DNA of 64,000 bases. It comes from Bradyrhizobium sp. CCGE-LA001 (GTDB lineage Bacteria; Pseudomonadota; Alphaproteobacteria; Rhizobiales; Xanthobacteraceae). Both the position numbers and the translations under genes were made by a program. Below, piece after piece: positions 53,826-63,999 of this stretch; position 1 is the first letter of the stretch; each line of letters starts with the position of its first letter. The stretch covers positions 3,155,501 to 3,219,500 of the forward strand of contig NZ_CP013949.1 in NCBI RefSeq assembly GCF_000296215.2, written 5' to 3'. The notes under the pieces were generated by a model. It was not told where the DNA came from. It ran no database searches and saw only the letters and a program-made list of their open reading frames with translations.

Positions 53826-55430
53826 ATGGATCGCAGGACCGTATTGAAGGGACTGGCTGGCGCGGGCGGTCTGGCATTGACGGGCGGCCTCGCGGCGCCT
53901 GCGCTCTCGCAAGGTGCCTCCGCGCGCACGCTGCGATTCGTGCCTCAGGCCAACCTTGCCAATTTCGATCCGATCTGGGGCACCCAATATGTGGTGCGCA
54001 ATGCCGCCGCGATGGTGTGGGACACGCTCTACGGCATCGATGCGCAACTCCAGCCGCAGCGGCAGATGGTCGAGTCCGAGGAGACCTCAGACGACGGCAA
54101 GACCTGGACGTTCAAGCTGCGCCCCGGCCTCAAGTTCCACGACGGCGAGCCGGTGCTGGCCAAGGACGTCGTCGCCAGCCTGTCGCGTTGGGCCGCGCGC
54201 GATCCGATGGGCCTGATGATCATCCCGATCCAGCAGGAATTGACCGCCGTCGATGACCGCACCTTCAAATGGGTGCTGAAGCAGCCGTTCCCGAAAATGC
54301 TCTACGCGCTGGCCAAGAACAACGCGCCGTGCTCCTTCATCATGCCCGAGCGCATTGCCAAGACCGATGCCTTCAAGCAGATCACCGAATATGTCGGCTC
54401 GGGTCCGATGAAGTTCGCGAAGGGCGAGTGGGTCCCGGGCGCCAAGGCCGTGTTCGAGAAGTTCGCCGACTACGTCCCGCGGCAGGAGAAGGCATCCTGG
54501 CTCGCCGGCGGCAAGCAGATCATGGTCGATCGCATCGAATGGATCGTGATGCCGGATCCCGCGACCGCGGCGGCCGCATTGCAGAACGGCGAAGTCGACT
54601 GGTGGGAGAACCCGATCGCCGATCTCGTGCCGGTTTTGAAGAAGAACAAGAACATCAGCGTCGATATCGGCGATCCCCTCGGCAATATCGGCTCGTTCCG
54701 CATGAATCATTTGTTTGCGCCGTTCAACGACGTGCGGGCGCGGCGCGCGGTGCTGATGGCGCTGAACCAGGAAGATTACATGCGCGCGATCGTCGGGGAC
54801 GACGACGCCCTGTGGAAGCCGCTCCCTGGTTTCTTCACCCCAGACACGCCTGTTTACAACGCGCTGGGCGGCGACGTGCTCAAGGGCAAGCGCGATTTCG
54901 ATGCTGCCAAGAAGCTACTGGCAGAGAGCGGCTATTCCGGCCAGCCGGTGACGTGCCTGGTCGCGCAGGACCAGCCAATCACCAAGGCGCAAGGCGACGT
55001 CACTGCGGATCTTCTGAAGAAACTCGGTATGAATGTCGACTTTGTAGCCACCGATTGGGGTACAGTCGGCTCCCGCCGCGCTCAGAAGACGCCACCGGGG
55101 CAGGGCGGTTGGAACATGTTCCATAGCTGGCATGCCGGCGCCGATTGCATCACGCCGGCCGCCTACACCGCAATTCGCGCCAACGGCGACAAGGCCTGGT
55201 TCGGCTGGCCCAATAGCGTGAATACCGAGAAGGAGATCGCGGGCTGGTTCGACGCCAAGAGCGTCGACGAGGAGAAGGCGGCGATCGGGCGGGTCAACAA
55301 GGCGGCGATCGAGGATGTCGTCTATGCGCCGACCGGTTTCTTCCTGACCTACACGGCCTGGCGCAAGAACGTTTCGGGCATCACCAAGGGGCCGCTGCCG
55401 TTCTTCTGGGGAGTGTCGAAGTCCGCATGA
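53826..55430 (+). CDS. Peptide/nickel-type ABC transporter substrate-binding protein
   Basis: 534 residues with a twin-arginine signal (MDRRTVLKGLAGAGGLALTG, cleavage near ALSQG). It is an SBP_bac_5 (DppA/OppA) protein: LRFVPQANLANFDPIWGTQY, then SEETSDDGKTWTFKLRPGLK and FHDGEPVLAKDVVASLSRWA. It delivers short peptides or similar solutes to the permeases that follow. The preferred solute is not evident. It is the first gene of a five-gene operon behind a sigma-54 promoter match, which suggests nitrogen-linked control. Confidence 0.92.
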   Translation: MDRRTVLKGLAGAGGLALTGGLAAPALSQGASARTLRFVPQANLANFDPIWGTQYVVRNAAAMVWDTLYGIDAQLQPQRQMVESEETSDDGKTWTFKLRPGLKFHDGEPVLAKDVVASLSRWAARDPMGLMIIPIQQELTAVDDRTFKWVLKQPFPKMLYALAKNNAPCSFIMPERIAKTDAFKQITEYVGSGPMKFAKGEWVPGAKAVFEKFADYVPRQEKASWLAGGKQIMVDRIEWIVMPDPATAAAALQNGEVDWWENPIADLVPVLKKNKNISVDIGDPLGNIGSFRMNHLFAPFNDVRARRAVLMALNQEDYMRAIVGDDDALWKPLPGFFTPDTPVYNALGGDVLKGKRDFDAAKKLLAESGYSGQPVTCLVAQDQPITKAQGDVTADLLKKLGMNVDFVATDWGTVGSRRAQKTPPGQGGWNMFHSWHAGADCITPAAYTAIRANGDKAWFGWPNSVNTEKEIAGWFDAKSVDEEKAAIGRVNKAAIEDVVYAPTGFFLTYTAWRKNVSGITKGPLPFFWGVSKSA

Positions 55431-55447
55431 TCGCGCGCTGAAGCCAT

Positions 55448-56389
55448 ATGCTCTCTTACATCCTCCGTCGCATCGTCGCGACCGTGCCGGTGATGGCGAT
55501 CGTCGCGCTGTTCGTGTTCAGCCTGCTCTACATCGCGCCGGGTGATCCCGCCGTGGTGATCGCGGGCGATCAGGCTAGCCCGGAGGATGTGGAGCGCATC
55601 CGCCAGAGCCTCGGCCTCGATCGTCCGTTCCTGGTCCAGTTCGGCAGCTGGGTCTGGCGCATCCTGCACGGCGATCTCGGCACCTCAATCTTCACCAACC
55701 TGCCGGTGTCGGCAATGATCGGCCAGCGGCTCGGACCGACGCTGTCGCTGATGATCATCACCCTGCTGCTGACGATCGTGGTGGCGGTGCCGCTCGGCGT
55801 GGTGGCGGCGTGGAAGGCCGGCAGCCTGATCGATCGCGTCATCATGGGCTTTGCCGTGTTCGGCTTCTCGCTGCCCGTCTTCGTGGTCGGATACATGCTG
55901 GCCTACATCTTCGCGCTCGAACTGGAATGGCTGCCGGTGCAGGGCTACACGCCGCTCAGCTCGGGCTTCTGGCCGTGGCTGGAGAATTTGATCCTGCCGG
56001 CGATCGCGCTCGGCTGCGTGTATATCGCGCTGGTCGCGCGCATCACCCGCGCGGCGATGCTTGAAGTGCTGCAGCAGGATTATATCCGCACCGCACGCGC
56101 CAAGGGCCTGGGGCAGGGTGGCATCCTCTTCATTCATGCACTGAAGAATGCGGCGGTGCCCATCGTGACCGTGATCGGCATCGGCATCGCGCTGCTGATC
56201 GGCGGCGCGGTGGTCACAGAGAGCGTGTTCGCGATCCCCGGCCTTGGCCGGCTCACGATCGATGCAATCCTGCGCCGCGACTACCCCGTAATCCAGGGCA
56301 TCGTGCTGCTGTTCAGCTTCGTCTACGTCCTCGTCAATCTGATGATCGACGTCATCTACACGCTCGTTGACCCGAGGATCCGCTATTGA
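55448..56389 (+). CDS. ABC transporter permease (DppB type)
   Basis: 313 residues. MLSYILRRIVATVPVMAIVA at the start and LYIAPGDPAVVIAGDQASPE are typical of DppB. Six hydrophobic helices are visible. The ATPase-docking EAA loop is DYIRTARAKGLGQGGILFIH. It pairs with the next permease, with which it overlaps by four bases (TTGA). Confidence 0.93.
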   Translation: MLSYILRRIVATVPVMAIVALFVFSLLYIAPGDPAVVIAGDQASPEDVERIRQSLGLDRPFLVQFGSWVWRILHGDLGTSIFTNLPVSAMIGQRLGPTLSLMIITLLLTIVVAVPLGVVAAWKAGSLIDRVIMGFAVFGFSLPVFVVGYMLAYIFALELEWLPVQGYTPLSSGFWPWLENLILPAIALGCVYIALVARITRAAMLEVLQQDYIRTARAKGLGQGGILFIHALKNAAVPIVTVIGIGIALLIGGAVVTESVFAIPGLGRLTIDAILRRDYPVIQGIVLLFSFVYVLVNLMIDVIYTLVDPRIRY

Positions 56390-57309
56390 CCGATACGACC
56401 GTCAATCCGCAATCGCTCCCGGCCGGTCTCGTCGTCGCGCCGCAACTGCCCGAGATCCTCCGGCCGGTCACGATCCGGCGCGGCTTCGTCGGGCTGCTGC
56501 GCGGCCATCCCACCGTTGCGATCGGCGGCGCGCTGCTGCTGATGCTGGTCCTGATCGCGATCTTCGCGCCTTATCTCGGAACAGTCGATCCGACCGCGCT
56601 CGCGCCTGCCAAACGCACGCGGGCGCCGTCGGCCGATTTCTGGTTCGGCACCGACGTGCTCGGCCGCGACATCTATTCGCGCGTGCTGTTCGGCGCGCGG
56701 GTCTCGCTCACCGTCGGACTGTCAGTTGCCATATTCGCGTCTATCGCGGGCCTCGCCATCGGCATGGTCTCCGGCTTCATCCGCTGGGCCGACGGCATCC
56801 TGATGCGGTTCATGGATGGGCTGATGTCGATCCCGCCGATCCTGCTCGCCATTGCGCTGATGGCCTTGACGCGCGGCAGCGTCGGCAACGTCATCCTCGC
56901 CATCACCATCGCGGAGATCCCACGCGTCTCGCGCCTCGTGCGCAGCGTGGTGCTGTCGCTGCGCGAGCAGCCCTATGTGGACGCGGCGGTCGCCTGCGGC
57001 ACGCGCACGCCCATGATCATCCTCCGCCACATCCTGCCCAACACGGTGGCGCCGATGCTGGTGCAGGCGACTTATATCTGCGCCAGCGCCATGATCACCG
57101 AGGCGATCCTGTCCTTCATCGGCGCCGGCACGCCGCCGACCATTCCGTCCTGGGGCAACATCATGGCCGAAGGCCGCGCGCTGTGGCAGGTCAAGCCCTA
57201 CATCGTGTTCTTCCCGGCGGCGTTTCTGTCCGTCACCGTGCTCGCCGTGAACCTACTCGGCGACGGCCTTCGCGATGCGCTCGATCCGCGCATGGCCAAG
57301 AGCCTGTGA
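56386..57309 (+). CDS. ABC transporter permease (DppC type)
   Basis: 307 residues from a TTG at 56386 overlapping the previous stop. FWFGTDVLGRDIYSRVLFGA is the DppC hallmark; RFMDGLMSIPPILLAIALMA and ACGTRTPMIILRHILPNTVA carry the helix and the ATPase-docking loop. About six helices. A 12-base tandem repeat begins inside its last two codons. Confidence 0.93.
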   Translation: MTDTTVNPQSLPAGLVVAPQLPEILRPVTIRRGFVGLLRGHPTVAIGGALLLMLVLIAIFAPYLGTVDPTALAPAKRTRAPSADFWFGTDVLGRDIYSRVLFGARVSLTVGLSVAIFASIAGLAIGMVSGFIRWADGILMRFMDGLMSIPPILLAIALMALTRGSVGNVILAITIAEIPRVSRLVRSVVLSLREQPYVDAAVACGTRTPMIILRHILPNTVAPMLVQATYICASAMITEAILSFIGAGTPPTIPSWGNIMAEGRALWQVKPYIVFFPAAFLSVTVLAVNLLGDGLRDALDPRMAKSL

Positions 57310-57340
57310 TGTTGCCTGTGATGTTGTCTGTGATGTCGCG
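57305..57340 (+). repeat. Three tandem 12-base units across the end of the DppC-type gene
   Basis: Units TGTGATGTTGCC, TGTGATGTTGTC and TGTGATGTCGCG, starting at 57305, 57317 and 57329. The first unit contains the stop codon (57307-57309) of the permease; each copy repeats the same TGA. The unit probably arose by slippage and spaces the permease from the next gene. Confidence 0.8.
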
Positions 57341-57352
57341 AGGCTGACCACG

Positions 57353-58338
<986 letters not shown>

Positions 58339-58342
<4 letters not shown>

Positions 58343-59331
58343 GTCCTCCGCTGCTCCAGGTCAACGACCTCAAGAAGCATTTTCCGGTCAAGTCCGGCCT
58401 GTTCGGCCGCAAGTCCGAGTTCGTCTACGCCGTGGACGGTGTGTCATTCGAGATCGCGCGCGGCGAGACGCTATCGCTCGTCGGCGAGTCCGGCTGCGGC
58501 AAGTCGACGGTCGGCCGCGCCATCCTGCGGCTGTTCGACATCACCGCGGGGCAGGTCATCCTCGACGGCCAGCGGATCGACGACGCGGCGCCGAGCACGA
58601 TGCGCCAGATGCGCCAGCGCGTCCAGGTGGTGTTTCAGGACCCGTTCTCGAGCCTCAATCCGCGCATGCGCGTGCGCGACATCCTGGCCGAGCCGATCCG
58701 CAATTTCGGCCTCGCCAAATCGGCGGAAGACCTCGAGGTGCGCGTCACCGCGCTGATGGACACCGTGCGTCTGCCGCGCGAGGCGCTGAATCGCCGGCCG
58801 CACGAGTTCTCCGGCGGCCAGCGCCAGCGTATCGGCATCGCGCGGGCGCTCGCGGCGGAGCCCGAACTGATCGTCTGCGACGAGGCGGTCTCGGCACTCG
58901 ACGTCTCGGTCAAGGCGCAGATCGTCAATCTGCTCCAGGATCTGCAGCGCGAGTTCGGCCTTGCGCTGCTGTTCATCAGCCATGATCTCGCGATCGTCGA
59001 GCACATGACCCACCGCGTCGCCGTGATGTATCTCGGCAAGATCGTCGAGGTCGCCCCACGTCGCGAGATCTTTGCGGCACCGAGACATCCTTACACCAAA
59101 GCGCTGCTCTCCGCGGTGCCGCTGCCCGAGCCCGGCGCCCAGCGCAATCCCATCATCCTCAAGGGGGACGTGCCGAGCCCGATCAATCCGCCGCGCGGCT
59201 GTCGCTTCCACACCCGCTGCCCGCTCGTCTTCGATCGCTGCCGGGTCGAAGAGCCGGTGCTGCGCGCGACGGGGCCCGAGCAGTGGGTGGCCTGTCATCT
59301 CGAGGAGGGGGCGCCGGCGACGGCCGGATAG
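58339..59331 (+). CDS. ABC transporter ATP-binding protein (DppF type)
   Basis: 330 residues. Partner ATPase of the DppD-type protein: Walker A GESGCGKS, QVVFQDPFSSLNPRMRVRD, signature FSGGQRQRIGIARAL, Walker B LIVCDEAVSALD and the switch histidine in FISHDLAIVEHM. The C-terminal GCRFHTRCPLVFDRC is the oligopeptide-transporter extension. It is the last gene of the operon, 23 bases before the end of a convergent gene. Confidence 0.94.
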
Positions 59332-59354
59332 CCGTCGCCGCGCATCGATCGCGC

Positions 59355-60563
59355 TTACTCGACGGTCACCGCCGTGACCTGGACCCAGTCATTCCCGTCG
59401 AACTTCTGAACGACCAGCCGCTTGAACGGAACGTAATTGTCCGGCGTCGTGTTGTAGGTGGTGCCGGGCAGCAGCGAGGGCGCCGGCACGTTGTTCAGAT
59501 GCGTGGCCTGGTACAGCAGATTCTCGCGCGTCAGATTGTCCCCGCAGGCCTCGATGATCTTTCCCATGATGTAGGCGAACGAATAGACGGCAAAGCCGAT
59601 CTCGTTCTTCGGGTCTTCGCCCGGAAGATACTTCTTCATGAAGGCCTGATAGGCGACGACATCAGGATCTTCGGCCCATTTGGGGCTCGACACCTGCTTG
59701 TAGGGCGTCGCTGCAATGATGCCATTGACGGAATCGAGGCCGGCCGCTTCCAGGAACTGCCGGCCGACCGACGGGCTGACGACAAGCTGCATCGCCTTCC
59801 AGTCGAGCTCATGGGCCTTCTTCATCGATTGCGACGCGGCCTTGCCGAGCGAGACGTTGAAGAACACGTCGGCGCCTGATGATTTCAGCTGCGCGACCTG
59901 CGAATCCATCGTGGGGTCGGTCAACTCGTAGGTAACCTCCTTGACGATCATGGTGGAGGCCTTGTCGCCCAGCCCCTTCTTGAACCCGGACACGTAGTCG
60001 CGGCCGAAATCGTCGTTCTGCATGAGAATGGCGACCTTCGCGTCCGGCTTCACGGACAGAAGGTACTTTGCGAGGATCTCGCCTTCGGTGCCGTAGAGAT
60101 GGAACGCCGGCGTCGACCATTTGAACGCCTTTGGCTGGTTCCACTTGTTGGCGCCGGTCGAGACCAGCAGCTGCGGAATGCCTTTGCTGTTCAGGTATTT
60201 CTGCACGGACGATTGTGCCGCGGTGCCGGATGAACCGAACAACGCGAGTACACCGTCGCTCTCGACCAGCTTGCGGGTTTGTTCGACGGTCTTGGGCGGC
60301 GAGAAAGCGTCGTCGAGCGAGATCAAATTGATCTTGCGGCCGTTGATGCCGCCTTTCTCCTCGTTGAGCATCTTGAAATAGGCGACCTCGGTGCGGCCCT
60401 GGATGCCGTGGATCGAGAGGGGGCCGCTATAGGGCATGGTCTGGCCGAGCTTGACCTCGGCATCCGAGGCGCCTTCGTCGTACTTCTTCTCGGCCGCAGC
60501 GACGCCGGTCGCGAAAAGGAGCCCGGCTGACAGGACCGCCATGGCCGACAACAGTCTCTTCAT
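59355..60563 (-). CDS. Branched-chain-amino-acid-type ABC substrate-binding protein (Peripla_BP_6)
   Basis: 402 residues with a signal peptide (MKRLLSAMAVLSAGLLFATG, cleavage near VAAAE) and GGGAGGA upstream. LGQTMPYSGPLSIHGIQGRT, LVESDGVLALFGSSGTAAQS and VAILMQNDDFGRDYVSGFKK fit the LivJ/AmiC family. No permease or ATPase lies next to it. It follows the acyl-CoA synthetase gene by 33 bases on the same strand, a pairing often seen for uptake and activation of aromatic or other carboxylic acids, so its ligand may be such an acid rather than an amino acid (inference). Confidence 0.9.
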   Translation of the reverse strand: MKRLLSAMAVLSAGLLFATGVAAAEKKYDEGASDAEVKLGQTMPYSGPLSIHGIQGRTEVAYFKMLNEEKGGINGRKINLISLDDAFSPPKTVEQTRKLVESDGVLALFGSSGTAAQSSVQKYLNSKGIPQLLVSTGANKWNQPKAFKWSTPAFHLYGTEGEILAKYLLSVKPDAKVAILMQNDDFGRDYVSGFKKGLGDKASTMIVKEVTYELTDPTMDSQVAQLKSSGADVFFNVSLGKAASQSMKKAHELDWKAMQLVVSPSVGRQFLEAAGLDSVNGIIAATPYKQVSSPKWAEDPDVVAYQAFMKKYLPGEDPKNEIGFAVYSFAYIMGKIIEACGDNLTRENLLYQATHLNNVPAPSLLPGTTYNTTPDNYVPFKRLVVQKFDGNDWVQVTAVTVE

Positions 60564-60596
60564 TTCATCCTCCCGATCTTGTTTGTTACTTCACCC

Positions 60597-62336
60597 TTAT
60601 CCGGGTGTACTTGCCTTTGCGGCGAGTTCTTCGCGAAGCTGCCGCTTGACGATCTTGCCGCTCGCGGTGCGCGGAAGCTCATCGACGCGGATATCGACAT
60701 GGACCGGCAGCTTGAAAGCGGCGAGCCTGGGGCGCAGATGCTCGATCACCTGGTCCGCAGTCAGGCCCGATCCGGCCCTCGCGCGCACGACGGCGCCGAC
60801 GAGCTCGCCGAGCACGCGATCGGGGATGCCGACAATGGCGGCTTCGAAAATGTCAGGATGCGCGAGCAGGGCGTCCTCGATCTCGACGCAATAGACGTTC
60901 TCGCCGCCGCGGATCAGCATGTCCTTGGCGCGGTCGAGCAGATAGACAAAGCCCTCCGCGTCCATCCGGACGATGTCGCCGGTGCGGTACCAGCCGTCGT
61001 GGAACGCAGCCGCCGTCGCCTGCGGATTGATCCAGTAACCCTTCACGACGTTGCCGCCGTAGATTTCGAGCTCGCCGATGGCGCCGATGGGCAGTGTGTT
61101 TCCGGCATCGTCAATGACGCGCAGGTCGCATCCGGGTACGGCCGGTCCCACGGAGTCGGGGTGCGCGAGATAATCCTCGGCACCGTTCGAGGTCGAGACC
61201 GAGGACGTCTCGGTGGCGCCATAGCCTGTAGCCCCGAACTTGCCCGGAAACAGCGCGGCGACCTTGCGGGTCAGCTCCGGCGATGCAGCGGCGCCACCGT
61301 AGGAGAGACCTTCGAGGCTTGAAACGTCGCGCCGCTCGAAATCCGGCGACTCCAGCAATTGCCACGTCATCGACGGCACGCCGGACATGCCGTTGATTCG
61401 CTCGCGCTCGATCAGTTCGAGCGCCGCTTCCGCATTCCATTTGTACATCAACACGATCTTCGAGCCGTTCGCTAGGGCCGGAATCATGATCGAGTGGCAG
61501 CCCGTGACGTGGAAAAACGGGACCGGAAGCAGAACCGCCTTCTGCGCCTCCTGCGGCGCGGGCAGAGGATCGCCGCGCCGGATCGCAGCGCGTGCGCCCG
61601 AGAACGTGATGTTCACGAGGTTGCACATGATGTTGCGATGCGTGCCCAGCGCGCCTTTGGAGCGGCCGGTGGTTCCCGACGTGTAGAGGATGGTCGCGTC
61701 GTCGTCGGGATGGATGTTCCGGTCGGGCGAAGCCCGGTCCGGCAGGGTGCCGTATTGCGACGGCGCCCCGATCAGATCCTCCAGCGCGGTCGCTTCGCCC
61801 AGAGTTTCCGGCGCAGCTCGTACCGCGATCAGGGCGGCGGCGTGATCGGCCATCAGCGGCTTGAGGCGCGCCAGCCTCTCGCCGTCGACGACGGCGATGC
61901 TCGCGCCGGAGTCGCGCAGGCCGTAAGCAAGATCCTCCCCGGTTCCCCAGGCATTGAGCGGCACCGCGATGGCGCCGATGATCGTTGCCGCCCAGAACGC
62001 GATCGGCCATTCCGGAAAATTCCGCATGGCGATGGCCACGCGGTCCCCCTTCTTCACGCCGTAATCTTCGGCCAACCGCCGCGCCAGCGCGGATGCCGCG
62101 CGATAGTGTTCGGTGAAGGAGAGCCGCTCGTTCTCGAAGACGATGAAGGTGCGATCACCCCACGTCTTGCTAGCCTCGAAGATCGTGCGGAGGTCGCGGT
62201 GGGCTTTTTTGTAAACCCGGACGGGACGACCAGCGACGTCGATCGTTTCCATCTCGAACGGCGCGCCGGGAGCTGTGAGGATGCGGTAGGTTTCGTCGAG
62301 CGAGACCGCCGGCCATTCGGGTCGCCCGCTTGTCAC
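60597..62336 (-). CDS. Class I adenylate-forming enzyme, acyl-CoA synthetase
   Basis: 579 residues from a GTG at 62336; a TTG at 62432 would add 32 residues. It activates a carboxylic acid with ATP and joins it to CoA. The nucleotide loop is ILYTSGTTGRSKGALGTH, followed by YGATETSS, YRTGDIVRMD, RGGENVYCVEIEDAL and the catalytic lysine in PRTASGKIVKRQL. Acyl specificity cannot be read. The GTG start overlaps the stop of a short upstream ORF with a strong ribosome-binding site, which may govern its translation. The binding-protein gene follows. Confidence 0.92.
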   Translation of the reverse strand: MTSGRPEWPAVSLDETYRILTAPGAPFEMETIDVAGRPVRVYKKAHRDLRTIFEASKTWGDRTFIVFENERLSFTEHYRAASALARRLAEDYGVKKGDRVAIAMRNFPEWPIAFWAATIIGAIAVPLNAWGTGEDLAYGLRDSGASIAVVDGERLARLKPLMADHAAALIAVRAAPETLGEATALEDLIGAPSQYGTLPDRASPDRNIHPDDDATILYTSGTTGRSKGALGTHRNIMCNLVNITFSGARAAIRRGDPLPAPQEAQKAVLLPVPFFHVTGCHSIMIPALANGSKIVLMYKWNAEAALELIERERINGMSGVPSMTWQLLESPDFERRDVSSLEGLSYGGAAASPELTRKVAALFPGKFGATGYGATETSSVSTSNGAEDYLAHPDSVGPAVPGCDLRVIDDAGNTLPIGAIGELEIYGGNVVKGYWINPQATAAAFHDGWYRTGDIVRMDAEGFVYLLDRAKDMLIRGGENVYCVEIEDALLAHPDIFEAAIVGIPDRVLGELVGAVVRARAGSGLTADQVIEHLRPRLAAFKLPVHVDIRVDELPRTASGKIVKRQLREELAAKASTPG

Positions 62337-62374
62337 GAGAGAAACCTGCGAGGCGAGATCACGAGTGACGGCAT
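62333..62374 (-). CDS. Putative 13-codon leader ORF coupled to the acyl-CoA synthetase
   Basis: The strongest ribosome-binding site in this region, GGAGGGAAGCGC, stands directly before an ATG at 62374. That frame reads MPSLVISPRRFLS and stops at TGA (62335-62333), which overlaps the GTG start of the synthetase as GTGA. Such an overlap permits translational coupling. The alternative is that a frameshift or sequencing error has split the original N-terminus. Confidence 0.4.
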   Translation of the reverse strand: MPSLVISPRRFLS

Positions 62375-62755
62375 GCGCTTCCCTCCGCTGAACACGGCTT
62401 GTTAAGCACCGAGCATTGTTGGCGCGACGCAATCCTCGTCGCGCGCCAAAAGCTTGGGTGATACGGAAGAGTCTGACTTGCGCTGACCTGCTGGCGAGCC
62501 CTCATCAAAGCGGGAGGGGTGATATGCAGCCGGCAGCTAGTGAGCGTGGACGCACTCCGACGCCGTCCGTCGCAACGGCGGTGTCCTTGCATCAAGCCTG
62601 GATGAAGACGCGCAGGACGGGCAATCCTGCGACGATGCCATTATGCCCCTGTTTTGCCCGACGGGTCAAAGCTGACTGAGTCGGAAATTCGTAAGTCAAA
62701 ACAACCGCATTCTACTGTGCATGGGGTTGTTTTCGCACTTTTGATGTGGCCGGCC
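62375..62755. other. Intergenic region with a probable interspersed repeat and hairpin
   Basis: 381 bases between the synthetase leader and the YciI-family gene. Bases 62375-62600 hold the probable promoter of the synthetase, not resolved. Bases 62600-62740 contain ATGCCCCTGTTTTGCCCGAC and the segment after it, which from memory is a common intergenic repeat in Bradyrhizobium. The open frame through it on the plus strand has no protein-like features. Confidence 0.5.
62698..62733 (-). terminator. Hairpin AAAACAACC / GGTTGTTTT, probable terminator of the YciI-family gene
   Basis: A perfect nine-base stem (62698-62706 with 62725-62733) and an 18-base loop, 22 bases beyond the YciI stop. The stem ends in T-rich sequence on the minus strand, but a long T run does not follow, so it may end transcription inefficiently or form part of the interspersed repeat. 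Confidence 0.5.
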
Positions 62756-63043
62756 TCAGCCCTGCCGGCGCAGGAAGCCCGTGATCGTCACTTTCTCCCA
62801 GATGCCGGCCGCGGCAAAGGGATCGGCGCGGTTGAAGGCTTCGACCTCGCTACGGCCAGGCGCCTCGATCAGGAACAGGCTGCCGATCATCGTCTGGCCG
62901 TCGTCGGAGACGAGCGGGCCCGACATCACGATCTGGACGCCGAAGCGCGAGGTGTCGCTCAGGAAAGCCTTGTGGGCGTCGTAATTGGCGAGCCGGGTCG
63001 GCAGCGCCCCGGCGCGGTCGACGGCGTGAATGGCGAACAGCAT
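62756..63043 (-). CDS. YciI-family protein
   Basis: 95 residues with GGAGA upstream of the ATG at 63043. MLFAIHAVDRAGALPTRLAN, then HKAFLSDTS, MSGPLVSDDGQTMIGSL and FNRADPFAAAGIWEKVTI, are typical of the ferredoxin-like YciI fold with its conserved His and the RADPF motif. Members are small dimeric enzymes or binding proteins; no specific activity can be assigned. It lies 71 bases downstream of the sugar-type binding protein and may be part of that transcript. Confidence 0.88.
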   Translation of the reverse strand: MLFAIHAVDRAGALPTRLANYDAHKAFLSDTSRFGVQIVMSGPLVSDDGQTMIGSLFLIEAPGRSEVEAFNRADPFAAAGIWEKVTITGFLRRQG

Positions 63044-63114
63044 GGTGTCTCCGTGTCTTGCTTCGATTCTTGGGACGGCCGCAGGCGCGGCCGTCCGGTT
63101 TGGTGATGATTGGT

Positions 63115-63999
63115 TTATTTCGCGCTGAGCTTGCCGGCGTCCTCGAAGGTCGGGCAGGTCCGCTGCTCCAACGGCACGTTGAACGGTTGGTAATTGTCCT
63201 TGGTGATGACGGTCGGCTTCAGCACGATCTCGTTGATGACCGGCTGACTGCGCAGGGAGCGGATCGCCATCATGGTGCCGAGGCAGCCTTGCGCGAATCC
63301 GTTGTAGTCGCCGCTCGCGAGCAGCTTGCCGGATTTGATCGCGTCGATCGCCTCCTTGGTGCCGTTGATGCCGATCACCTGCGCCTTGCGGTTGGCGCCG
63401 TCGAGCGCCTCGATCGCGCCGACCGCCATGGCGTCGTTGGCGGCGAGCACGCCGTCGATCTGCGAATTCGACTGCATCAAATTCTCCATCACCTGGAGCG
63501 CCTGGAGCCGCTGGTAATTGCCGGGCTGCGAGGCCAGCAACTTGGCGCCGGGAGCCTCCTTCAGCGCGTCGTTGAAGCCGCGGACGCGGTCGACATTGGT
63601 CAGCGAGCCCTTGACGCCCTCGATGATGACGATGTTGCCCTTGCCGCCGAGCGACTTGAGCAGGAAGCGCGCGGTCTCCAGGCCAAGGCTGTAATCGTCG
63701 GCGCCGACAAAGGATAGGAACTTGCCGCCGGCCGATCGGTCGGTGATGTTGACGACGGGGATCTTCGCTTCGTTGATCTTCTCGACGCCCGGCACCATCG
63801 CCTTGTAATCGACCGGCGTGAACACGATCGCGCTCGGCTTCTTCACCACGACGTCCTCGATCTGGCTGAGCTGCTCGGGGATCGAGTCCGGCTTGGTCGG
63901 GATGTATTGCAGCGTCTTCGCGTTCAGCGACTTCGCCATGTTGTCGGCTCCGACCCGCACCGTCTGGAAGAACGGGTTGGTCTGGTTCTTGGTGAAGAC
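63115..63999 (-). CDS. Sugar-type ABC transporter substrate-binding protein (Peripla_BP_4), truncated by the window edge
   Basis: The frame runs off the end of the window (first visible residues VFTKNQTNPFFQTVRVGADN), so the signal peptide and start are missing. 294 residues are seen. VVVKKPSAIVFTPVDYKAMV, KIPVVNITDRSAGGKFLSFV, VGADDYSLGLETARFLL and DGVLAANDAMAVGAIEAL are typical of the RbsB family. The partner ATPase and permease should lie beyond the window. The ligand is not evident. Confidence 0.9.
   Translation of the reverse strand, partial: VFTKNQTNPFFQTVRVGADNMAKSLNAKTLQYIPTKPDSIPEQLSQIEDVVVKKPSAIVFTPVDYKAMVPGVEKINEAKIPVVNITDRSAGGKFLSFVGADDYSLGLETARFLLKSLGGKGNIVIIEGVKGSLTNVDRVRGFNDALKEAPGAKLLASQPGNYQRLQALQVMENLMQSNSQIDGVLAANDAMAVGAIEALDGANRKAQVIGINGTKEAIDAIKSGKLLASGDYNGFAQGCLGTMMAIRSLRSQPVINEIVLKPTVITKDNYQPFNVPLEQRTCPTFEDAGKLSAK

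Noticed and set aside
62416..62679. A plus-strand frame of 87 codons between the synthetase and YciI genes
   Set aside because: It runs through a likely interspersed repeat, has no ribosome-binding site, and shows no protein-like pattern.
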